Source of the DNA: Cymbomonas tetramitiformis
Taxonomy: Eukaryota; Chlorophyta; Pyramimonadophyceae; Pyramimonadales; Pyramimonadaceae
Assembly (NCBI GenBank): GCA_001247695.2
Contig: LGRX02034528.1
Span: forward strand, 1 to 46,880
Direction: 5' to 3'
Length of the DNA stretch: 46,880 nucleotides
In this document: one piece after another, positions 40,698 through 46,880 of the stretch
Layout: every line of letters begins with the position of its first letter
How positions within the stretch are numbered: position 1 is the first letter of the stretch
Made by a program: the position numbers and the translations under genes
The notes under the pieces: model-generated
Told to the model about the DNA's origin: nothing
Database searches by the model: none
The model's input: the letters and a program-made list of their open reading frames with translations, nothing else

Positions 40698-42454
40698 ACG
40701 ACCAACGCTGTGGCCGTGGGCCGCCTGCACGGGCGGTCCACTTACGGCCAGGTGTCCTGCGAGCGTGTATCACGTTTGCAGGCAGTGCAGTGGTTTGGTG
40801 GTGGTTGGGACGCGGTCCCATTCCCGTGGTCGCCATATGGGCGATGTGGGAGGCAGTAGCCTGGCACCTGTCATGGTGCCCCTTTCAAGTTTGGTGGAGG
40901 CGTTTCGTGGCCTCGCTTTTGCACCAGCTGCCCGTATGGTGGTCGACTGCTCGACGTTACCCCCTTCGTGCATCTTATGACATCTGGGTCTCATGGGCCC
41001 TAGCCTGCGTTTGGTACGTTGGGCTCCTCATCTTGCACGCCACAGGCGTCTATGCTGGTGTGCACCGCGTGCGTGCAGGGGATTGGGTGGTGATGCCCCT
41101 TCGGATGGTGGTCGTTTCCTTGGCGTGCTGGTCACAGTGTGTGATCGTCCTCCTCTTCATGGTTCTCGCCTGGCTTTGGGTTTGTGCCGACATCTACGCT
41201 GGAGACGTGGCATGCCACGGCTCCGGTCCCTTGCATTGCCCGCTTAACGCCGGTCACATTCAACGTGGCCGTGGATGGATCGTTCCGACCCTGCGCTGGT
41301 CCCAAGTCTTCTTGTTGGGCCGCGTGCACTTGCCCGCTTTGCCCGCCAGGTTGGACAAGCCTCGCTTCGCGGCGCGCTGGGCGCAACTACGACGCAATCT
41401 TCGCCTTCATCGCGTCGCGCAAGCCGCCTACATGGCGCTTGTCCTTGCGGTCGTGATCTTTACTGCTGCTGGTGGGAGTACTCGCTTAGCGCACGGGGGG
41501 TGGAGAGTCATGGCGTGCTTCTTCGCTTCGCACTCGCCGGCAGCTGCAGCGCATTTCAACCGAATTTTGCGATTTTTTCTGCTTTTGTGCGGAATCTTGT
41601 GGGTCGCTGGCAAGATGACAGAGTGTGCGCCTACTTATGGTGTCACATCACCCACACGCAGCGCCTGGGGTTCGTCCCCCTGCACTTCTTGGGAGGCTCA
41701 GCAATCCTCAAGGCAATGGGAGCCTGGCTGGGTGGCCAATGTCGCGGAGCAGGATGAGGTCTTGCCGTACACCGTGCTGGACGAGCTTCAACCTTTGGGT
41801 GACACGACAGTGACCAAGGACGAGGCAGCGTGGCACGACACTGAGCTCAATGCCACGTTTGGAGGACATCCTGACTTCAAGGAGGAACACTGGGAGGAAA
41901 TGCGGAATGTTCTTCGCAGGTGCAAGACCACCTTTGCCAACAGTCCTCACGACCTGAAAGGCTACAAGGGTAAAGCGGAGCACAACACGTTCTCCATCCC
42001 TTTCGTAGACGAATCCAAGGCCGCCTACCAGAGACCTAGGAAGTACAGTCCGGGCGAGCAGGAAATCATCGATATTCATTGCAAGGAACTTTTGGAGTAT
42101 GGCTTCATAGAGCCAGCAGCCAAGCATTGCAGGCATGCGAGCAACGTGGTCGTAGCTGGCAAGAAGGATCACGAGACTGGCCTGTGGACTCAGACGAGGT
42201 TCTGCGTGGACCTCAGGGGTGTCAATCGACACTCCCTCAAAGACAACACGCTGCCGCACCGACCGCAGAGGAGCTCTACCAGAAGGTGGCCAAGGCCAAG
42301 TTCAAGACCACTCTGGATGCCACCAAAGCTTTCCACCAGATTCCCATGGCTACGGAAGAGGACAGGAGCAAGGCGGCGTTTTGGTGGAAGAATCAGTTGT
42401 ACCAATACACCTCGATGCCTTTTGGTGCAGCTGGAGCTACTTCTGCGTTCGTAA
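40685..42454 (+). CDS. Membrane-helix region fused to N-terminal reverse transcriptase (frame 2)
   Basis: This frame is open from 40634 and overlaps the Gag frame by 64 bases at -1. It has no early ATG (the first clear one is near 40841), so expression by -1 frameshifting or loss of one base is likely. The first about 310 residues hold five hydrophobic segments, for example WVSWALACVWYVGLLILHAT, SQCVIVLLFMVLAWLWVCAD, AYMALVLAVVIFTAA and ILRFFLLLCGILWVAG. From about residue 355 it becomes RT N-terminal sequence (NTFSIPFVDESKAAYQRPRK; RFCVDLRGVNRHSLKDNTLP). Homology leaves this frame at about 42258; the remainder to the stop at 42454 is out-of-frame reading. No known Gypsy domain explains the hydrophobic part. 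Confidence 0.7.
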   Translation: MALVNDQRCGRGPPARAVHLRPGVLRACITFAGSAVVWWWLGRGPIPVVAIWAMWEAVAWHLSWCPFQVWWRRFVASLLHQLPVWWSTARRYPLRASYDIWVSWALACVWYVGLLILHATGVYAGVHRVRAGDWVVMPLRMVVVSLACWSQCVIVLLFMVLAWLWVCADIYAGDVACHGSGPLHCPLNAGHIQRGRGWIVPTLRWSQVFLLGRVHLPALPARLDKPRFAARWAQLRRNLRLHRVAQAAYMALVLAVVIFTAAGGSTRLAHGGWRVMACFFASHSPAAAAHFNRILRFFLLLCGILWVAGKMTECAPTYGVTSPTRSAWGSSPCTSWEAQQSSRQWEPGWVANVAEQDEVLPYTVLDELQPLGDTTVTKDEAAWHDTELNATFGGHPDFKEEHWEEMRNVLRRCKTTFANSPHDLKGYKGKAEHNTFSIPFVDESKAAYQRPRKYSPGEQEIIDIHCKELLEYGFIEPAAKHCRHASNVVVAGKKDHETGLWTQTRFCVDLRGVNRHSLKDNTLPHRPQRSSTRRWPRPSSRPLWMPPKLSTRFPWLRKRTGARRRFGGRISCTNTPRCLLVQLELLLRS

Positions 42455-45400
42455 GAATCATGGACTACGAGTTACGGCACTTGCAGCATTGCACGGTGGC
42501 GTACGTCGATGACGTAGTGGTCTATACGGATTCCACGCCTGAGCAGCATTTGAAGGACGTTGAGGACGTACTTCGCACGTTGGGGGACGCTGGCATCCGT
42601 TTGCATGCAGGCAAGAGTACCTTTGGTGCAGCCACGGTGGACTTTCTGGGCTATCGCATTGGTCACAACTCCATTGGCGCGCAAGAAGCCAAATGCAAGG
42701 CCATACAAGAGCTTCCAAGCCCTCAGGACAAGACTGGGCTCCGCTCGATCTTGGGCATGATGAACTACTATAAGGGCCTGGTGGGTGAGCCAGGGGGGCC
42801 AAACTACTCTGAGATTGCCCGCCCTCTCAATGACCTGCTCAAGAAGGAGGTCACTGACATCAAGGCAGCCTGGGGGAAGGAGCAAGATCAAGCACTCCAA
42901 GAACTTAAGGATGCTCTCTGTTCTGGGAGGTGCCTGAGGCCCATCGATTACGACAGACCTCTCATATTGTACACTGATTGGAGCACCTATGGCATTGGCG
43001 CGGTGCTGGGCCAGAAGGACGATGATGAGAAGGAATACATTTGTATGGCAATCAGCCGATCTCTGAGTAAAACGGAGAGACAGTACGCCAGCTTCAAAGG
43101 GGAGATGCTCGCAGTGGTATGGGCAGTGCGCACGTTGAGGCAGTACTTGCATGGAGTCCACTTCACCTTGGTGACCGACCACTCACCGCTTACCACCCTG
43201 ATGGAGAAGGCTGATCTCCAAGGGCAACACCTACGCTGGGCAATCAGTTTGCAGGAGTTCGACTTCACCGTGAAGTATCGGCCAGGCGCCAAGAACAGCA
43301 ACGCTGACGTGCCATCTCGCTACCCACTGCCATCCACCACGGATGAGACTGGAGCGAGGCATGAAAGGGAGAAGGTGACTGCGTTACACGCAGGCGTGGG
43401 GGAAGTCCATGCGAAGGACTTCGGTGACCACTTGTGCTTTATGTTGGCTGGGGATACCTTCCCAGGGGAAGAGGCCACGCCAGAGGTGCAGGTTGCCAAC
43501 TACTGCAGGATGGCTGCCATGGAGCAGCTGGGCACAGGGCCAGTGCATCGTCTGTTCGATTTGCACTACCACGAGGAATTAGAATGCAATCATGGGGACA
43601 TGTTCGACACTGACTCGCCCGAGCTGGTGACCGACTCTGGGAGGATAGCCAGAACAGCTTGGAAGGCGCTGAGCCTGGTTAGGCCGACGCGAGGCACGCA
43701 CGGCGAGGGAAGCCCTGCTGTGTACAGCAATGAGTACTTTGAAGGTGAGCGCATCCTGAAGCCCGAGAAGGTCGACACCAGGGTGCTGAGCAGCCGATTC
43801 TTCTCGCAAGCTCGGCAGGAAGGCGTGGTGTGCTACGAGCCATGTGGAGGCCTATGTGCTGGGCTAGAAATGTTGCTCCGCAGTGGGATGAAGGTGGATC
43901 GCTACCTGTATCAGGACATATCCTCGAGCAGTCAGACAGTTGCCAGAGCCAGGTGTGCGGCATTGCTGAGACGATACCCTGACCTCATCTCGCCCCATGC
44001 AATAGAGCTTGGGGCTTTACCCCAAGATCTGCGCGAGACCACCAGCGCCGACTTCATACGAGCAAGAGCTCTTCAAGGACGCCAGTGGGTCATGGTATGT
44101 GGGTTCCCATGTCAGGATCTCTCCCCTGCTGGAACACTCACAGGCCTGGATGGCAGGCACAGCAAATTATTTTATGAAGTGGTCAGGCTTCTGTCCACAC
44201 TCCAGCAGCTGCAGCGGCAGAGGCCTCCAGGCTATATCCTGGAAAATGTTTCTCCGTTGTCACACAGACCTGGAACCAAGATCAGGGACGAGGTGTTCCC
44301 GTACATTGCCAGCGTCATTGGTAGACCAGTGTCCTTTGATGCAGCACAAGCAGGCGCTTACGCACATCGATTGCGAGCGTATTGGAGCAACTTGTTCCAG
44401 AGCCACCAGTTTCGCTCCGTCATGAGCAAGGTGGTGAGACCAGAAGGACGAATTGTATCGTCAATCATATGCAAGGGCTGGCATCCCAGGCCAGTGATAA
44501 GGACAGACCGCGCGCCTCACTACGTGGTGAATGTGGTGGGAGAACCATTGAGGGCATTACCCACCATCATGGCGACGCAAGGGTCAAGAGCGTTCAGAAG
44601 AGCGAGGATGGGCACCGTGGTGCGCAACCAGGACGGCGAAGACGCCGAGGAAGAATCTCGAGAAGTGAACCTCGAAGAGAAGACGCGAGCCATGGGCTAC
44701 AGCGCAAGTGAGCTACGCATGGCCGATGGCCTAAGCGACGTAGAATTGGCGAGCATTCTGGGCCTGGCCACCATGGATCGCAGAGCAATGGAACTGCTGA
44801 TGGCAGTCGCAGAAGCAAGCAGGAAGGGGCTTCCTCACAGCAAGGAATCCCCAGAGGCGGAGAATTCCCCAGGACAGCCCATCGCTGTAGACAACAACTG
44901 GGCAGACCACGAGAGGTCGGACCTTCAGCAGAGGCAAGCTTTGCTGGCGGAATGGGTTGAGAATTCGAACGCATATACCCGGCAGGTGGCGAAGACTATG
45001 ACCCATCGCGACTGGGAGGAGAAGCTGCGGATAATGTGCTCGCAAGGGCAGAAAGGCGCAGAAGGAATTGGAGCCCGGCGACAGAAGGCTGGAACCAAGA
45101 AGAAGAAGAAGAACGAGTGGCAGCTCTACACCATGGCGCAGTATCGTCAGAGGCATGAGAACCACTTCGTGAAGGAGGGCGCAACCCCAGCAGCGCACGT
45201 GGATGTGCCTGCCTGGAGTCCGCCTGCCAGAGAGTCAGAGATGAGGCTCCCCAGGTTGACGTGTACCACCAGATTCGAGGACCTGATGGCCAGCGTGGCT
45301 GAGCAGCAGTCAGACCGTGACAAGCATAGAGACGTACACGATGATGCGTGGTGCCTCAGATGGTTGAAGTCCAATGGTGGAGTGAGGTTGCCAGAAGAGG

Positions 45401-46880
45401 AAGTTCGCCGAGTAAGAAGGCGAGCAGCACGACATCGATGGGACGAGGCCACGGACGAGATCTACATGATCACCATGTCAGGCAAGGAGGTGAGAATACC
45501 TAAGCCTGCTGACCGGCTCGCGTTGGTAAAGGAATACCACTCCAGAACTGGACATTGGGGCATAAGACGTACGCAGCATCTCCTGTGGCAGCGCCATTGG
45601 TGGACTGATCTGAAGAAAGACGTGGAGGCGGTGGTCACCCAGTGTGAGACCTGTCAGCGTGTGAAGACTCATTATGCGAGAGAGGCGGCATGTTTATCCC
45701 CCCTTGAGATCGTGTCGTTCATGTATCGTTGGTCGCTGGATTTGGCATGGCCCTCGAGGAGAGAGACCAAGTCTGGCAACAACCGAGTGCTCATCATGAC
45801 CGAGCACTATACCAGGTTCATAGTCTGCGTTCCCATTCCTGACAAGGAGGCGAGCACCATCGCAGCGGCGTTCCGCAGTCATGTACTTGCTGTGTTTGGC
45901 GCGCCGGCAGAATGCTTGGTGGATGGAGGGAAGGAATTTGAAGGCGAGTTCAAGCAGCTATGCAGAGACTGCCTGATCGACCGGCGGGTTACCTCGCCAG
46001 ATTCACCAGAAGGCAATGGACTTACCGAGAGGGTGGTACGCACTATGAAGTTCTGCTTTAAGAAGCTTGCCTTGGAGAAGGGTCTCGATTATGAATGGGA
46101 TGAGCAGCTCTGGCCGTTAGTGCTGAGCTATAATGCAGCACGCCAGGAGTCCACGGGGGTTGCGCCGTTCACCATGTTGTTCGCTCAGGAGGCAGTAGTG
46201 CCTCCTGATTTGAAACGGGCGCCCAGCATGGATTTTGCTGCCGAGGTCGAAGATGAGAAGGATGCCAGAGTCAAGGACCTCCACCAGAGAGCACAGGTGG
46301 TGAGGCGATTGATGGTACACGCTGGTTGCAGCCTGGAGGTCGCACAGCATCGTGATACATTACATTACGAAGGGAGAAGGGGTGGGGGCTACGAGCCTAG
46401 TCCACACCAGTTCAAGGTGGGCGATTTCGTCTACATCAGGCAGAAGCCCCGCAGCGGCATGGAAGTCGCGACCAAGTCAGCCATCCTGAAGCTGGTCAAG
46501 ATACAGCGAGATGGTGTGGTGGTGCTTGAGGACGCCACCAAGTTAAGAGAAAAGAGCACCGTGCAGAGCATCGCGCCATGTCACCTACAGGTGAAGGATC
46601 AGTATGACTGCAGTGCAGCCGTTCCCAGTAAGCACCTAGCATGTGAAGTTTGCAGGAAGACCGATGGGGAGGCAGAGATGTTGTTGTGTGACGCATGCAA
46701 CAGGGGGTATCACTTGTGGTGTCTGACCCCAGCACTGGATGGAGTACCAGAAGGCGAGTGGCTATGCCCCATGTGCTCATGCACGGGGAGGCAAGCCGCC
46801 AATGCCGAGGTGCAGACCCAGAAAGACGAGAGCTCTGGTGCCCTAGAGGACAAATTGGGCATGAAGGAGCAGCAATTGAA
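42259..46880 (+). CDS. Pol continuation: RT, RNase H, C5 methyltransferase, integrase, PHD (frame 3, open at edge)
   Basis: About 1540 codons without a stop to the window end. RT continues at TAEELYQKVAKAKFKTTLDA, with catalytic YVDD at 42502-42513 and FLGYRIG. RNase H: LYTDWSTYGIGAVLG (42970), KGEMLAVVWAV, VTDHSPLTTL and the NADVPSRYP end. A linker of about 160 residues follows, then the C5 methyltransferase (about 43822-44820), then a basic linker and the integrase: zinc-binding H 45538, H 45553, C 45643, C 45652; catalytic D 45739, D 45922, E 46027 (34 residues between the last two). After it come a GPY/F-like module (FKVGDFVYIRQK, then IAPCHL) and a PHD finger (46642-46776). Joining this frame to the previous one needs a -1 step near 42257-42260, where CACCG may once have had one more C. 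All catalytic residues are kept. Confidence 0.85.
43822..44820 (+). other. C5 DNA methyltransferase domain inside Pol
   Basis: Motifs are in canonical order. Motif I: GVVCYEPCGGLCAGLEMLL (43822). Motif IV: VCGFPCQDLSPAG, catalytic Cys codon 44110-44112. Motif VI: ENV at 44242-44250. Motif VIII: RLRAYWSN at 44368-44391. Motif IX: ALPTIMATQGS (about 44554). Motif X region: EEKTRAMGYSASEL (about 44680), then LASILGLA. The target-recognition stretch lies between VIII and IX. The order differs from the host DRM gene in this window, so the domain was not copied from it. In this family the enzyme methylates C5 of cytosine. Fused between RNase H and integrase, it would be packaged with the element's cDNA. 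Sequence specificity cannot be told from the window. Confidence 0.9.
46642..46776 (+). other. PHD finger at the Pol C-terminus
   Basis: Cys4-His-Cys3 pattern: CEVC, then LLCDACNRGYHLWCL, then VPEGEWLCPMC. PHD fingers read histone H3 tails (K4 state). Gypsy elements more often carry a chromodomain at this place, so a PHD here probably helps integration-site choice. The lysine-state preference cannot be decided by eye. Confidence 0.85.

Larger units (their letters stand above)
32640..46880 (+). mobile_element. Gypsy-type LTR retroelement with DNA methyltransferase (5' part to window end)
   Basis: Order on the plus strand: 5' LTR-like region from 32640; hairpin-repeat leader 33281-34711; Gag-protease frame 34926-40697; membrane-helix and RT frame 40685-42258; RT, RNase H, C5 methyltransferase, integrase and PHD frame from 42259 to the edge. 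RT-RNase H before integrase is the Ty3/Gypsy order. The 3' LTR is outside the window, so LTR length, target duplication and primer-binding site are not determined. Codon use and conserved catalytic residues suggest a young or recently active copy, apart from two -1 frame steps. Confidence 0.85.

Noticed and set aside
40387..40980. Third open frame across the Gag/Pol overlap as a separate gene
   Set aside because: Low-complexity Arg/Ala/Leu content and no start context. The Gag and TM-RT frames on either side have clearer domain content.
42259..42454. C-terminal tail of the TM-RT frame after 42258 as real protein
   Set aside because: Conserved RT sequence continues in the neighbouring frame from 42259. 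The tail here is an Arg/Pro-rich out-of-frame reading.

Overview
This is a window of nuclear DNA from a eukaryote of the green lineage. A plant-type DRM cytosine methyltransferase gene, intron-rich genes with short GC-rich introns, and a Ty3/Gypsy-type LTR retroelement suggest a green or streptophyte alga. The species cannot be fixed from sequence alone. All host genes are split by introns, so single open frames are poor guides. I assembled exons from homology, splice sites and matching intron phase.

Layout. (1) 107-4576, plus strand: the last 11 exons of PAN3, the pseudokinase adaptor of the PAN2-PAN3 deadenylase, in GC-rich DNA. (2) About 4.8-20 kb: AT-richer DNA full of microsatellites, hairpins, palindromes and direct repeats. 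No protein family is recognisable there; a few open frames may be exons, the best being a 16-residue-repeat protein at 10.8-11.3 kb. (3) 20814-25213, minus strand: eight exons of a DRM-type de novo DNA cytosine methyltransferase, with motif X before motif I and the catalytic motif IV, as expected for the rearranged plant family. Further exons probably lie up to about 27.6 kb. Its introns hold an inverted repeat and copies of a dispersed repeat. (4) 27867-28770, minus strand: the 3' end of a second gene (acidic, NLS-like exon, terminal exon, poly(A) signal). (5) 28.8-32 kb: minisatellites, a hairpin and unassigned DNA. (6) 32.08-46.88 kb: LTR-like sequence (an older copy split by a hAT-type MITE), then a large Gypsy element that runs off the right edge.

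The retroelement is the most unusual object. Its order is LTR, about 1.5 kb leader with nine copies of a hairpin, giant Gag plus aspartic protease, a stretch of predicted membrane helices, reverse transcriptase, RNase H, a complete C5 DNA methyltransferase domain, integrase and a PHD finger. The hairpin copies differ by paired, structure-preserving changes. The reading frame steps by -1 twice (near 40.69 kb and 42.26 kb). From 42.26 kb on the frame stays open to the window end, carrying RT, RNase H, methyltransferase, integrase and PHD as one polyprotein. Retroelements carrying DNA methyltransferases are known, to my knowledge, from dinoflagellates and charophyte algae. Here one lies about 20 kb from a host DRM gene.
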